64,000 nt of DNA. Source: Nitrospirota bacterium (GTDB lineage: Bacteria; Nitrospirota; Nitrospiria; Nitrospirales; Nitrospiraceae). The notes below the pieces were generated by a model that was not told the origin of the DNA, did no database searches, and saw only the letters and a list, made by a program, of their open reading frames with translations. Both the position numbers and the translations under genes were made by a program. Location of the stretch: assembly GCA_013388555.1 (NCBI GenBank), contig JACAFD010000068.1, positions 1 through 64,000 of the forward strand. Reading direction: 5' to 3'. Shown piece after piece: positions 31,444 through 41,715 of this stretch (the stretch's first letter is position 1; each line of letters opens with the position of its first letter).

Positions 31444-31746
31444 ATGATCCCTCTGTCGTACTACTTGATCCTGAGCGGCATCATGTTCCTGACGGGAGTC
31501 ATCGGGGTGCTCCTTCGCCGGAATATCATCATCATCTTGCTGTCGGTCGAATTGATGTTGAATGCGACAAACATTAATTTTGTCGCCTTTTCGCAATACT
31601 TCCACAATGTGGCAGGACAGGTCTTCGTCTTCTTTACCCTCACCGTCGCTGCGGCAGAGGTCGCGGTCGGATTGGCCATCATCATTGCCTTGTATCGGGC
31701 CAAATCCACCATCAACATCGACGAATTTCAACTGCTGAAATGGTAG
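31444..31746 (+). CDS. nuoK: NADH-quinone oxidoreductase subunit K
   Basis: [45 protein letters not shown]. Confidence 0.97.
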   Translation: MIPLSYYLILSGIMFLTGVIGVLLRRNIIIILLSVELMLNATNINFVAFSQYFHNVAGQVFVFFTLTVAAAEVAVGLAIIIALYRAKSTINIDEFQLLKW

Positions 31747-31756
31747 AGGAGAGGAT

Positions 31757-31847
31757 GTCAACGGTCATTGGTCAACAGTCTTTGGTGAGGGAATATGGCT
31801 CTAGTCCGCTTTTTCTCCGTGACCCAATGACCAGTGACTATTGACCG
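31757..31847. repeat. Heptad inverted element (E3)
   Basis: GTCAACG GTCATTG GTCAACA GTCTTTG ... CAATGACCAGTGACTATTGACC. Confidence 0.8.
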
Positions 31848-31850
31848 CCT

Positions 31851-33749
31851 ATGACGTACGCACTGATTCCACTGCTTCCCTTCGCCGCTTTCCTGATTCT
31901 CGGGATTTTCGGACATTGGATCAAGGACAAGGCCCACCTCGTTGCCGTTCCAGCCGTTGTCGTATCGTGGTTGCTCGCGCTCATGGTCTTCTTCGATGTA
32001 GCCGGCGGCCACCAGACGAGCTTCCCTCTCTACACCTGGCTGACCTCGGGTCTCCTCGATATTCACATCGGTTTCTCCATCGACCGGCTCACCGCTGTTA
32101 TGCTGCTTCTCGTCACGACCGTGAGTTCACTCGTCCATATCTATACCATCGGATACATGCATGGAGATTCCGGCTACGCGCGATTTTTCAGCTATATCGC
32201 TCTCTTCACCTTCTCGATGCTGATGTTAGTAATGGCGGACAACCTGCTTCAACTCTTCATTTTCTGGGAAGCAGTCGGGCTCTGTTCCTATTTGCTCATT
32301 GGCCACTGGTACGATCGTCCCGCTGCTTGCTCCGCTGCGACGAAGGCCTTCATCGTCAACCGCGTCGGCGACTTCGGCTTTATGCTCGGGCTGCTGCTGG
32401 TCTGGTACAGCTTTGGATCGCTCGACTATTCAGAAATGTTTGTCCTTGCGCATGAGTCTGCAGGCGAAGTCATCAATGTCCTCGGTCCGTTTGGAGGAAC
32501 CTGGGACATCTCCGTGCTCACACTCATCTGTGTCTTATTGTTTACCGGCGCAGTCGGCAAATCGGCTCAGGTGCCGCTCCACGTCTGGCTGCCGGATGCG
32601 ATGGAAGGCCCCACCCCCATCTCGGCGCTCATTCATGCTGCGACGATGGTCACCGCCGGGGTGTTCATGGTCGCGCGATTGGCCCCCCTCTACAATCTCT
32701 CTTCTACCGCCATGACGCTTGTGGCGATCACGGGCGGAGTCACCATGGTCGTCGGGGCGACCATCGCCTTGACCCAGACCGATATCAAGCGCGTTGTCGC
32801 CTATTCGACCGTCAGCCAGCTCGGCTACATGATCATGGCCTGCGGTCTCGGTGCCTATGCCGCCGGCATGTACCATCTCCTGACACACGGCGCCTTCAAG
32901 GCCCTGCTGTTTCTCGGTTGCGGGTCCGTCATCATCGCTCTGCATCACGAACAGGATATGCGGCGCATGGGCGGGCTGAAACACAAATTGCCGATTACCT
33001 ATTGGACGTTCGTGGTGGGCTCGCTCGCCCTGGCAGGATTCCCCCTGACATCAGGATTCTTCAGCAAGGACCATCTGCTCGTTTCGGCCTGGTCGGCGGG
33101 ACCCCTCGGTCAGGTCCTGACCGCGCTCGGCCTCGTGACGGCGCTGATGACGGCGTTCTACAGTTTCCGCCTGGTCTTCGTGACATTCTGGGGTCCCTCG
33201 CATGTCGATCCTCATCATGCCGATCACGTCCACGAACCATCGAACACGATGACCCTGCCGCTGATTGTCTTGGCTATATTCAGCATCCTTACAGGTTATC
33301 TTGGCATTCCGGAGTTTCTTGACCCCATGTTCGAAACGGGCGCCGGCGAGGCTGCTCACGGTGGGGAAGCCTCCACCGGTATCATGGCGTTGGCCACCGG
33401 GATGGGATTGCTCGGAATCGCCGGCGCCTATTATGTCTATGTACTCAAGCCGGCCCTGCCGGATCGACTGGCTCGACAATGGCAATCGTTGTATCGGGCT
33501 TCTCTGAACAAATGGTATGTCGACGAGGTCTATGACCGGACGATCGTCCGCCCCACCTTTGCCGGCGCAACTGGACTGTGGAAGCGCGTAGATGTGAACG
33601 TGATCGACGGCGCAGTGAACGGCGTGGCTCGCGCGATTGCCTGGGGAGGGTGGCTCTTGAGGCTCACGCAAAGCGGACAAGCACAACATTATGCGCTCGG
33701 GATGGCGCTTGGGGCCATGGTTCTTTTTACGCTGTACTTTTTCCTGTAA
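31851..33749 (+). CDS. nuoL: NADH-quinone oxidoreductase subunit L
   Basis: IDRLTAVMLLLVTTVSSLVHIYTIGYM; FTGAVGKSAQVPLHVWLPDAMEGPTPISALIHAATMV. Confidence 0.98.
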   Translation: MTYALIPLLPFAAFLILGIFGHWIKDKAHLVAVPAVVVSWLLALMVFFDVAGGHQTSFPLYTWLTSGLLDIHIGFSIDRLTAVMLLLVTTVSSLVHIYTIGYMHGDSGYARFFSYIALFTFSMLMLVMADNLLQLFIFWEAVGLCSYLLIGHWYDRPAACSAATKAFIVNRVGDFGFMLGLLLVWYSFGSLDYSEMFVLAHESAGEVINVLGPFGGTWDISVLTLICVLLFTGAVGKSAQVPLHVWLPDAMEGPTPISALIHAATMVTAGVFMVARLAPLYNLSSTAMTLVAITGGVTMVVGATIALTQTDIKRVVAYSTVSQLGYMIMACGLGAYAAGMYHLLTHGAFKALLFLGCGSVIIALHHEQDMRRMGGLKHKLPITYWTFVVGSLALAGFPLTSGFFSKDHLLVSAWSAGPLGQVLTALGLVTALMTAFYSFRLVFVTFWGPSHVDPHHADHVHEPSNTMTLPLIVLAIFSILTGYLGIPEFLDPMFETGAGEAAHGGEASTGIMALATGMGLLGIAGAYYVYVLKPALPDRLARQWQSLYRASLNKWYVDEVYDRTIVRPTFAGATGLWKRVDVNVIDGAVNGVARAIAWGGWLLRLTQSGQAQHYALGMALGAMVLFTLYFFL

Positions 33750-33754
33750 GGAGC

Positions 33755-33845
33755 GTCAGTCGTCAATCGTCATTCGTCAATGGGAGCAACGAACAGCTGT
33801 TCTCTTGCCGATGACAATTGACTCGTGACCGGTGATCAATGACTA
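33755..33845. repeat. Heptad inverted element (E4)
   Basis: GTCAGTC GTCAATC GTCATTC GTCAATG ... GATGACAATTGACTCGTGACCGGTGATCAATGAC. Confidence 0.8.
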
Positions 33846-35398
33846 GTTCCTTTCCCTGGCTTTCGCTTCTCCTCGCCCTCCCCCTTGTGGGAGCCGTCGC
33901 GATGTCTTTCGTGACGGAATCGACCGCTCGATGGATTGCGCTGGTCGCCACTCTAGCCGATCTCTGCGTCGCCCTCCCGCTCTGGTGGCTCTTCGATCCA
34001 CAGACCAGTCAGATGCAGTTCACCGAACATGTCGCCTGGATTACATCTCCTCCCATTTACTACAGTCTGGGGCTCGATGGAATCAGTCTCCCCTTGGTGC
34101 TGATGACCGTCGGGATCATGCCCCTCTGTGTCTTGGCGTCATGGAATGCGGTTACCACCAGAGTCCAAGGCTTCATGGCGATGGTGCTTGTCATGGAAAC
34201 GACCATGGTGGGGGTATTTGTCGCGCTGGACTTCGTCCTGTTCTATGTCTTTTGGGAAGCCATGTTGATTCCAATGTACCTTCTCATCGGCGTCTGGGGT
34301 GGTGCCAACCGACTCTATGCGGCCATCAAGTTCTTTCTGTACACCCTCGCAGGAAGTATGCTCCTGCTCGTGGCCATCCTCGTCCTGTACTATTATGGCG
34401 GGCACACGTTCGACATCCTCGCCTTAAGCCAAGGCACCTACCCTGCTTCATTGCAAACGTGGATTTTTCTGGCGTTCTTCGCCGCCTTTGCGGTGAAGGT
34501 CCCCATGTTTCCATTTCACACCTGGCTTCCGGATGCCCACGTCGAAGCTCCAACAGCCGGCAGCGTCATCCTCGCCAGCATTCTGCTGAAAATGGGCGCG
34601 TATGGATTCCTGCGATTCAGTTTGCCGATGCTGCCGGATGCCAGTCGTATGTTTACACCCGTCATGGTTGTCCTCTCCATCATCGCGATCATCTACGGCG
34701 CGTATATGGCGCTGGCCCAGGTCGATCTCAAAAAACTGATCGCCTATTCAAGTGTGAGTCACATGGGGTTTGTGACCCTGGGTCTGTTTGTCTTGAACCA
34801 ACAGGGTATCGAAGGCGCTGTTCTCCAAATGGTCAACCATGGGATTACGACAGGCGGGCTGTTCCTCTGCGTCGGCATTATCTATGAGCGCACCCACAGC
34901 CGGTTGATTGCCGACAATGTCGGATTGGCGTCACCGATGCCGCAGTATGCAACCCTGCTGGTGATATTCGCCCTGTCTTCGCTCGGTCTTCCCGGCACCA
35001 ATAGTTTTGTCGGAGAATTCCTCGTGCTCGTCGGCACCTTCTCCTGGAGCAAGATCGCAACAGCCGTGGCGTCGTTGGGCATCATTCTCGCCGCCACATA
35101 TCTCCTGTGGATGGTCCAGCGGGTGGTGTTCGGGGTTCCGACCCCGCACCACCTTCCGAAGCTCAGAGACCTCAACCCACGGGAGCTCGCCACCCTCGTG
35201 CCGTTAGTCCTGTTGATATTTTGGATTGGGCTCTATCCGAATCCTCTCATGAGCCGGATGCACCAGAGCGTGACCAACACCATTGCCTCCATGTCACGTG
35301 AGAAGGTAGCACCGACTGCCCACCCCTCTGCAGGTGTGATAACGCCCTTGCTGGTGGACAGCGAAGAGCCGCTGGAGATCCAAGGCGGATCGCGATGA
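33839..35398 (+). CDS. nuoM: NADH-quinone oxidoreductase subunit M
   Basis: FYVFWEAMLIPMYLLIGVWGGANRLYAAIKFFLYT; VKVPMFPFHTWLPDAHVEAPTAGSVILA. Confidence 0.98.
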   Translation: MTSSFPWLSLLLALPLVGAVAMSFVTESTARWIALVATLADLCVALPLWWLFDPQTSQMQFTEHVAWITSPPIYYSLGLDGISLPLVLMTVGIMPLCVLASWNAVTTRVQGFMAMVLVMETTMVGVFVALDFVLFYVFWEAMLIPMYLLIGVWGGANRLYAAIKFFLYTLAGSMLLLVAILVLYYYGGHTFDILALSQGTYPASLQTWIFLAFFAAFAVKVPMFPFHTWLPDAHVEAPTAGSVILASILLKMGAYGFLRFSLPMLPDASRMFTPVMVVLSIIAIIYGAYMALAQVDLKKLIAYSSVSHMGFVTLGLFVLNQQGIEGAVLQMVNHGITTGGLFLCVGIIYERTHSRLIADNVGLASPMPQYATLLVIFALSSLGLPGTNSFVGEFLVLVGTFSWSKIATAVASLGIILAATYLLWMVQRVVFGVPTPHHLPKLRDLNPRELATLVPLVLLIFWIGLYPNPLMSRMHQSVTNTIASMSREKVAPTAHPSAGVITPLLVDSEEPLEIQGGSR

Positions 35399-36882
35399 GT
35401 CTCTACGGCACTGACCTCTTGGCCTTGCTTCCCGAACTCATCATCGTCTCCACGGCCTGTCTCGTCATCGCGCTGGACCCCATCACTCCCGCTTCCAGAC
35501 GCGATCTCCTGGCTTGGCTGAGTGTCGGCGCCCTTGCCCTTTGTCTTGGGCTGACAGGCTTGCAGATCAGCGGGGAGAATGTTCGGGTGTCCGCCTTTAG
35601 TGATCTGGTGGCGATCGATGCCTATGCCAGGTTCTGGAAGGTTCTCCTCTACGGTGTGACCGGCATAACGATCGTACTGTCCCTGCCCTATCTGAAAGCC
35701 GAGCGCATCCACCTCGGCGAATACTATGGGTTCATCCTCCTCGCCCTCTCCGGCATGCTGGTCATGGTCTCCGCAGTCGACTTGCTCACGATTTACCTTG
35801 GCACCGAGCTCATGTCCATCTCGCTCTACGTCATGGCAGGTCTCAACCGGTCGAAGCCCCGCTCGCTGGAGGCCTCGGCCAAATATTTCGTCCTGGGCGC
35901 CTTTTCTTCGGGAATTCTGTTGTACGGCATCTCGTTGCTCTACGGTCTGGCCGGCAGCACCAAGCTGGCATTGATCGCGGGCGCCATCGGGACTCGCGGG
36001 ACGGATGATCCCCTTGTGCTGATCGCGACGATTCTGATTGCGGTCGGCTTCGGGTTCAAGCTCGCTGCGGTGCCGTTCCATATGTGGACGCCCGATGTCT
36101 ATGAGGGCGCCCCGACCTCGGTCACTGCGTTCATGGCGGTGGCGGCAAAGGCCGCCAGTTTTGCCGCGTTTATCCGTGTTTTCGTCGAAGGGCTCGGCGG
36201 ACTCAAGGCGGATTGGTCGATCATGTTTCTGCTGATCTCCATCGTTACTCTGCTGTTGGGCAATGTCGTCGCCATCGTGCAAACCAATATCAAGCGAATG
36301 CTGGCCTATTCCAGCATTGTGCACGCAGGTTATGCGTTGATCGGCTTTGTCGCTGCAGGCCGTGGGGACAGTCTGTCCGGTGGAGCGCCGGGTCTTGCAA
36401 GCGTCATGATGTATCTCGCTATCTATTCGTTCATGACGCTCGGCGCCTTCGCCGTCATCGGCATGCTCAGGAAAGGCGGGGTCGAGGGAGAAGAAATCGA
36501 GGATTTCACAGGCCTTGCAAAGCGTCAACCGGTCGCAGCGTTCTTCATGCTGATCTTCATGGCTTCGCTTGCCGGCATTCCGCCGACCGCGGGCTTTATC
36601 GCCAAATTCTATGTGTTCATGGCGGCAGTCGATGCAGGAATGGCCTGGCTCGCCGCACTCGCCCTGATTTTTGCCGCCGTATCGGCGTACTACTACATGC
36701 GAGTGGTAATGGTGATGTACATGCGCGATCCCAACCCTTCCTCAATCGCGCCGCCACGCCTCGCAACCTCTCCGGCCCTGTCATTCGTGTTGGCCTGCGC
36801 TGTTGCCGGCGTGATCCTATTCGGCCTCTTTCCCAACCCTCTCGTCAGCTTCGCGCTCCAGTCCGTCCTGACTCTCAAGTGA
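35395..36882 (+). CDS. nuoN: NADH-quinone oxidoreductase subunit N
   Basis: LYVMAGLNRSKPRSLEASAKYFVLGAFSSGILLYG; KLAAVPFHMWTPDVYEGAPTSVTAFMAV. Confidence 0.98.
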   Translation: MSLYGTDLLALLPELIIVSTACLVIALDPITPASRRDLLAWLSVGALALCLGLTGLQISGENVRVSAFSDLVAIDAYARFWKVLLYGVTGITIVLSLPYLKAERIHLGEYYGFILLALSGMLVMVSAVDLLTIYLGTELMSISLYVMAGLNRSKPRSLEASAKYFVLGAFSSGILLYGISLLYGLAGSTKLALIAGAIGTRGTDDPLVLIATILIAVGFGFKLAAVPFHMWTPDVYEGAPTSVTAFMAVAAKAASFAAFIRVFVEGLGGLKADWSIMFLLISIVTLLLGNVVAIVQTNIKRMLAYSSIVHAGYALIGFVAAGRGDSLSGGAPGLASVMMYLAIYSFMTLGAFAVIGMLRKGGVEGEEIEDFTGLAKRQPVAAFFMLIFMASLAGIPPTAGFIAKFYVFMAAVDAGMAWLAALALIFAAVSAYYYMRVVMVMYMRDPNPSSIAPPRLATSPALSFVLACAVAGVILFGLFPNPLVSFALQSVLTLK

Positions 36883-36968
36883 TCCTCTCGTCCAGGAAGA
36901 TTCTGAACAGGTGCAGGAGGAGGCGACTCGTGCTACGTTGGTAGCACACCCGTCGCCCATCGTGCCCT

Positions 36969-37853
36969 ATGCAGCCCTTTCGTTTTTTGCGAGACCTCGT
37001 ACGATCGTTTCTGCGCCATGGGTGCGCCAGCCTGGCTGCATCGCTTGCCTTTTTCTCGTTGCTTTCCCTCTTCCCGCTTGCCTTTCTTTTGCTCTATGGC
37101 CTGAGTTTCGTGGTGAGTCAGGAAGTCATCGGAACGCAGGTACTCCCTAATTTTTTGGAGGGTTTCCTCCCGTCAATGGGAGAACTTATCGGGAAGGAAC
37201 TGCACCGGGTGAGCGGGCTGGACACCGTCAGATGGGCTGTGTTTCTGACGTTCGTCTGGTTCGGCACGCTGGTATTCTATGAACTCGACTATGCGTTGAA
37301 TGTCGTATTCGAGAGCGCTTGGCGCCGACATCCACTCATATCGACCGGCATCGCCGTTGCCTCACTCGCCGTGACAGAATTCGCGATGCTGCTCTCCTAC
37401 GGCGCGACCCACATCGTGAATATCCTGACGGGGTATGTTCCGACTCTCTGGGGCCTCGATCTCCTGGCCCTTGCAGCGCACGACCTGTTTCTCACCTATA
37501 CCCTCCCGTTTTCGCTGGCCTTTCTCGCGGTCACGGGGCTCTATCGATTCGTCCCACGGCGCCGGCCGCATTGGCGTGAGGCGATGATCGGGGCTCTTAC
37601 GTTCAGTCTTCTCTGGGTCGCAGCCAAACTCTTATTCGTGACCTATAGCACCTACGCGAGCGTGTACGCGCACCTCTACGGATCCCTCTTGGAAGTCATT
37701 CTGTTGCTCTTATGGGTCTACTACTCCGCGGCCCTCTTGCTGCTAGGCGCCGAAGTTGCTCACCATCTCCAACAACAGGAACAGGTGTTGTCCGCGACGG
37801 CCACGAGAGCCGGTCTGTCAAACCCGCCGCCATCGGATGGCCCGCCGGTATAG
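36969..37853 (+). CDS. YihY/BrkB-family inner-membrane protein
   Basis: FLRHGCASLAASLAFFSLLSLFPLAFLLL; GSLLEVILLLLWVYYSAALLLLGAEVAHHL. Confidence 0.85.
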   Translation: MQPFRFLRDLVRSFLRHGCASLAASLAFFSLLSLFPLAFLLLYGLSFVVSQEVIGTQVLPNFLEGFLPSMGELIGKELHRVSGLDTVRWAVFLTFVWFGTLVFYELDYALNVVFESAWRRHPLISTGIAVASLAVTEFAMLLSYGATHIVNILTGYVPTLWGLDLLALAAHDLFLTYTLPFSLAFLAVTGLYRFVPRRRPHWREAMIGALTFSLLWVAAKLLFVTYSTYASVYAHLYGSLLEVILLLLWVYYSAALLLLGAEVAHHLQQQEQVLSATATRAGLSNPPPSDGPPV

Positions 37854-37864
37854 GAAGCCCGTTA

Positions 37865-37945
37865 TTTAGTTTGTTTGGTCTATTTCGTTCATTTGGTTGA
37901 ACGGAACTAACCGGATGAACCAAATCAACCAGATAAACCACAAAC
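37865..37945. repeat. 9-bp-period inverted element (TTTGGTTNA / AACCAAATC)
   Basis: TTTAGTTTG TTTGGTCTA TTTCGTTCA TTTGGTTGA ... CCGGATGAACCAAATCAACCAGATAAACCACAAAC. Confidence 0.65.
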
Positions 37946-38034
37946 CAATTCAGACTGTCAGCTTCCGGACTTTTGCTGGCGGGGATATCCCTTCACAGCT
38001 AGAATATCTACCGGCGTAAGAAGGGGATCGTCTC

Positions 38035-39402
38035 ATGCTCGACTTGCTCGGGGAATTCGGCAAAGACATGTTCATGCTCGGCGGCACCGTGGTGGGCTTC
38101 CTGGCAGCCTTGCTGTCTGTCCTGGAAAAGCTGTTGGATTTCCGGAGCCGGATGACATCGAAGAAGGAACGAAAGTCGCCTTCCGTTCCAGAACGTCCGG
38201 CCGCTGATTCATCTCTTTCGATCGACTTCTTTTCGACGAAGCCCTTTCGTGGTATCTCCTATCTCCTCCTGTACGAAACCAGTGTCATCATCGCAGCAGG
38301 CCTGATCCTCAACTATATCGGGCTCACACTGAGTCGCCATCTCGAGAGCATTCTGTTCCTCGACATGACGGGAACAGCGTTGGTCGCCTTCCTCCTGGGG
38401 CCCTGGTGGGGAGCCATCGCCGCCCTCCTCTCGAATTCCGTCGTGAACTGGTTGTTGTACCCGGAAACCGGAGCGGACGTGGTGATTTTTCCCTGGTCGC
38501 TGGTGAGTATGGTCGGCGCCTGTTATTGGGGTTGGATGGCCAGGCAAGCGGGGTTTCAAAAGTATCTCAGGACAGGACGCAGTTCCGCCCTGTCCCATGC
38601 CTGGTTCCTCTATATTTTCGGAGTCGGCAGCGCACTTGTCATGAGTCTTCCTGGAACCTTCGTCCAATCAGCACTGCATGAACAATCAGCCTTTGCCTTG
38701 AATCCCGACGTAGCCGAATCGATGAGCCAGCGTGTGCTGCAATGGGAACAAGCGATGCGGCTCTACCTCGAATCCCTCTTCGGAATCACCTGGGGCGAAA
38801 GTCTCAGTTGGTGGATCGTCAATTGGTTCCAGAACTGGATCCGCTACATTCCCGACAAGACCATGAGTGCCGCCATTGCCCTGGTGGTCCTCAAATATGG
38901 TTATCCCCTATTTGAGCGGGAGCTGATCCAGGGCGGACCGGAAGGGGAACGTCCAAACGATGAGCGCATCCTGCCCCTGGTATTGGGGTTACTCTATGCT
39001 CTACCCTTCGCCGCGTTACTCAGCGGCGAAACTTACGGAGGTGCGGCCTATTGGCCTCTGTGGGCTCTGCCTTGGCTGTTGATTCTGGGTGGGTATGTCT
39101 ATCTGCGGCATTGGGGGACAGGTGAGGCCGCTCTGCAGGCAGCCAGACTTCAACGAGCTGAGCGTTACGCCCGTGCACTGAAACAGATTGGGCGGGAAGC
39201 CTCCCATGAGTTCTGCAAACGGTTGACCTTCATGACGCTGATCGTCAGCCTGCTCTTTGCTCTCTGCCTCCCCATTCTCTTGACAGACTTTTACCGCGCC
39301 ACCTTCAAGTTCTTCTGCGTCGTCTACGGATTCCTGCTCGTGGTTCATCTCGTGCGTATTGCCATCGCGCAAAACATTTCCATTGCCCGATCCGACAACT
39401 AA
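38035..39402 (+). CDS. Multi-TM protein with ECF S-component-like N-terminal region, function unknown
   Basis: MTGTALVAFLLGPWWGAIAALLSNSVVNWLLYPE resembles S-component/biotin-transporter-like folds; remainder unassigned. Confidence 0.45.
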   Translation: MLDLLGEFGKDMFMLGGTVVGFLAALLSVLEKLLDFRSRMTSKKERKSPSVPERPAADSSLSIDFFSTKPFRGISYLLLYETSVIIAAGLILNYIGLTLSRHLESILFLDMTGTALVAFLLGPWWGAIAALLSNSVVNWLLYPETGADVVIFPWSLVSMVGACYWGWMARQAGFQKYLRTGRSSALSHAWFLYIFGVGSALVMSLPGTFVQSALHEQSAFALNPDVAESMSQRVLQWEQAMRLYLESLFGITWGESLSWWIVNWFQNWIRYIPDKTMSAAIALVVLKYGYPLFERELIQGGPEGERPNDERILPLVLGLLYALPFAALLSGETYGGAAYWPLWALPWLLILGGYVYLRHWGTGEAALQAARLQRAERYARALKQIGREASHEFCKRLTFMTLIVSLLFALCLPILLTDFYRATFKFFCVVYGFLLVVHLVRIAIAQNISIARSDN

Positions 39403-39405
39403 AAA

Positions 39406-39520
39406 CGTCACTCGTCAATGGTCAACGGTTAAATGGTGAGCCAGTAAATGGCTTTTCGTCTTTCCCCCCTGTCCAATGACTATTGACCAATGACCATCTT
39501 TATACGGTTGACGAATGACG
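39406..39520. repeat. Heptad inverted element (E5)
   Basis: GTCACTC GTCAATG GTCAACG ... CAATGACTATTGACCAATGACC. Confidence 0.8.
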
Positions 39521-39538
39521 CTTGGCGGCAAACATGTT

Positions 39539-40699
39539 TTAGCGGCTGGGGGAACCGTGCAGCTGCAGAACATTTGCGATGGCTGATCGGGTGATGAGCC
39601 CTACGATCTGTTCGTGCTCCATCACCACGAGGCGATCCGAACCATTCTGGATCATCCGTTCCATCGCCTGAATGGCCGACCAGTCCGGAGGGATACAGTA
39701 CGCTTGTGAGACCGGATGCATGATCTCGCTTATGCGTCGCCAGGGCCAGAGTGCTACGGGAAGTGCTTGCACGTCTCGCACTGTGACCATACCGAGAAGT
39801 TGCCCCCCTTCGCATACGGGAAATCCGCTGAATCCATGCGGGACAAAGAATTGATCGACCGCATCCTGCACCGTCGTATCCGGCCGCAGGGTCACGACGC
39901 GATGGACCATGACCTGGCGTACCGTCACCGATGTCAACGACGTCCGCTGGGCTGCCTGTCGTCTGCTTGACAGGGCTGCCGAAAAGAGGAATATACCGAT
40001 GAAGACGAGCCAGCCTCCATTCGTCGCGATGGACTGTCCTAGGGCACCGGACCAGGTTCCCACCATCAAGACCGCGCCGATCAACCCAAGAACCACACCG
40101 AACCCTATTCCGGCGAGCGATGCCTGACTTGTCGCTCGATTGAAATCCTTGTTTAAGGCCCACAGTCCAGCCCGTAAGACACGTCCGCCGTCTAACGGAA
40201 ACCCCGGGATCAGATTGAACAGTCCCAGCTGTACATTCACCATGCCGAGCAAACCCCCGAGAACGACAAGTCCCTGAAATCCTGATCGTGCAAACAAGGA
40301 ATCCACCGCCATGACTCCACCGAGACAAATAGCTCCCAAGATGAAACTCACAACCGGTCCCGCGATTGCGATCAAAAATTCGGCCCGCGGACTGGGCGGT
40401 TCCTTTCCCATATGCGCCATCCCTCCGAAAATGAACAGGGTAATCTGCTTGATAGGAATCTTGTAGCGCAGCGCCACATAGGAATGTCCCAATTCATGGA
40501 GCAGGACGGAGAGGAACAGCAACAGGGCGGCTATGCCACCCATGCCCCAATAGCGTGGAACCGAAAGACCGGGCAACATCTCCGGTAAATAGCCTGATGC
40601 CAAAGACGAAGCCACCAAGAAGAACACGACAAACCAGGAAGCATGGACGTAAATCGGGATGCCGAGTGCGCGGCCGATTTTCCAGTGAGGCAAAGCCAT
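39539..40699 (-). CDS. Site-2-protease-type M50 metalloprotease with CBS domains
   Basis: LLHELGHSYVALRY zinc motif; NLIPGFPLDGGRVLRAGLW; two C-terminal CBS-like segments. Confidence 0.92.
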   Translation of the reverse strand: MALPHWKIGRALGIPIYVHASWFVVFFLVASSLASGYLPEMLPGLSVPRYWGMGGIAALLLFLSVLLHELGHSYVALRYKIPIKQITLFIFGGMAHMGKEPPSPRAEFLIAIAGPVVSFILGAICLGGVMAVDSLFARSGFQGLVVLGGLLGMVNVQLGLFNLIPGFPLDGGRVLRAGLWALNKDFNRATSQASLAGIGFGVVLGLIGAVLMVGTWSGALGQSIATNGGWLVFIGIFLFSAALSSRRQAAQRTSLTSVTVRQVMVHRVVTLRPDTTVQDAVDQFFVPHGFSGFPVCEGGQLLGMVTVRDVQALPVALWPWRRISEIMHPVSQAYCIPPDWSAIQAMERMIQNGSDRLVVMEHEQIVGLITRSAIANVLQLHGSPSR

Positions 40700-40737
40700 G
40701 GGTTCACCGTAACAGTGCGTGAATTGGAGCGTCAATG

Positions 40738-40982
40738 GCAGGCTGTTGAAAAAGTCCGCCAGCGTTAGAGGAAGGTTAAGGTTGAGGCTAAGGTTGAGCA
40801 AACAAGAACCTGTTCGACACTTAACCTTAACCTCGACCTAAGCCTGCTTCATTCGCTGCGGCCTTGCATGGGACAAGGCGCGTTTATGAGCGAAGAAGCT
40901 GTCTTGGCAGACTCAGGGCGGGCGGGTGAAGTAGCCGCCGGGGTTGGGCGGGTGAGAAGTCTGGCCATTTTGAGCAGCATGC
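40738..40982. repeat. MITE-like element with terminal inverted repeats, internal 6-bp-period hairpin
   Basis: GCAGGCTGTTGAAAAAGTCC ... GGCCATTTTGAGCAGCATGC (15/20 complementary); internal AAGGTT AAGGTT GAGGCT AAGGTT / CTTAACCTTAACCTCGACCTAAGCCT. Confidence 0.65.
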
Positions 40983-41004
40983 GGGATCAGGTATACTTGC
41001 GACC

Positions 41005-41715
41005 ATGCTGAGTTACTTCCCACACATGCTGTGCCTTATCCTCGCAGTGCTGCTTGCCCCAGTGATGCCTTCTGTTACGCAGGCCCAGGTAATCAAGTCC
41101 GGCCCGCCTTCATGTCCCGGAGTTGCCTTGACGTTCGACCTTTGCCCGGTGCGAAACGGAGCGGGCTACGATCAGGCATTGATCGACTATTTGATTGAAC
41201 AAAAGATCCCGGCCACCTTCTTTATGTCCGGGAAATGGATGACGAAACACGATCGGCAGGTACGGGCTCTGCTCGAGATTCCGTTTTTTGAAGTCGGCAC
41301 CCATGGGGATGTCCACGCCCATATGCCCCTCCATTCAGCGGACGAGCAGAAACAGGAAATGCTCGGGCCGGTTCGTCTCCTTAAATCACAATATGGTCAT
41401 GAGGCGATGTTGTTTCGCCCTCCCTATGGAGAGTTCGATGACGTCACCGTCAACGTGGCCCGTGCTCTCGGCCTCCAATTCATTCTCTGGAATGTCGTAT
41501 CCGGCGATCCCGATCCGACGATTACGGCGCTTCAAATCGAAGCCCATTTGAAGCGGGCGGTCAAGAGGGGCAGCGTGATTGTGATGCATGCCAACGGGAA
41601 GGGCAGACATACACATGAAGTTGTGCAAGACCTGCATCAGCACCTTTTGCCTCAGCGGAACCTCACTGCCATGACCGTGAGCGATCTCCTAGCCTGTCGT
41701 CAGGCAGCTCCATGA
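41005..41715 (+). CDS. Polysaccharide deacetylase (NodB-like)
   Basis: VALTFDLCPVRNGAGYDQALIDYLIEQKIPATFFMSGKWM; FRPPYGEFDD. Confidence 0.9.
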   Translation: MLSYFPHMLCLILAVLLAPVMPSVTQAQVIKSGPPSCPGVALTFDLCPVRNGAGYDQALIDYLIEQKIPATFFMSGKWMTKHDRQVRALLEIPFFEVGTHGDVHAHMPLHSADEQKQEMLGPVRLLKSQYGHEAMLFRPPYGEFDDVTVNVARALGLQFILWNVVSGDPDPTITALQIEAHLKRAVKRGSVIVMHANGKGRHTHEVVQDLHQHLLPQRNLTAMTVSDLLACRQAAP

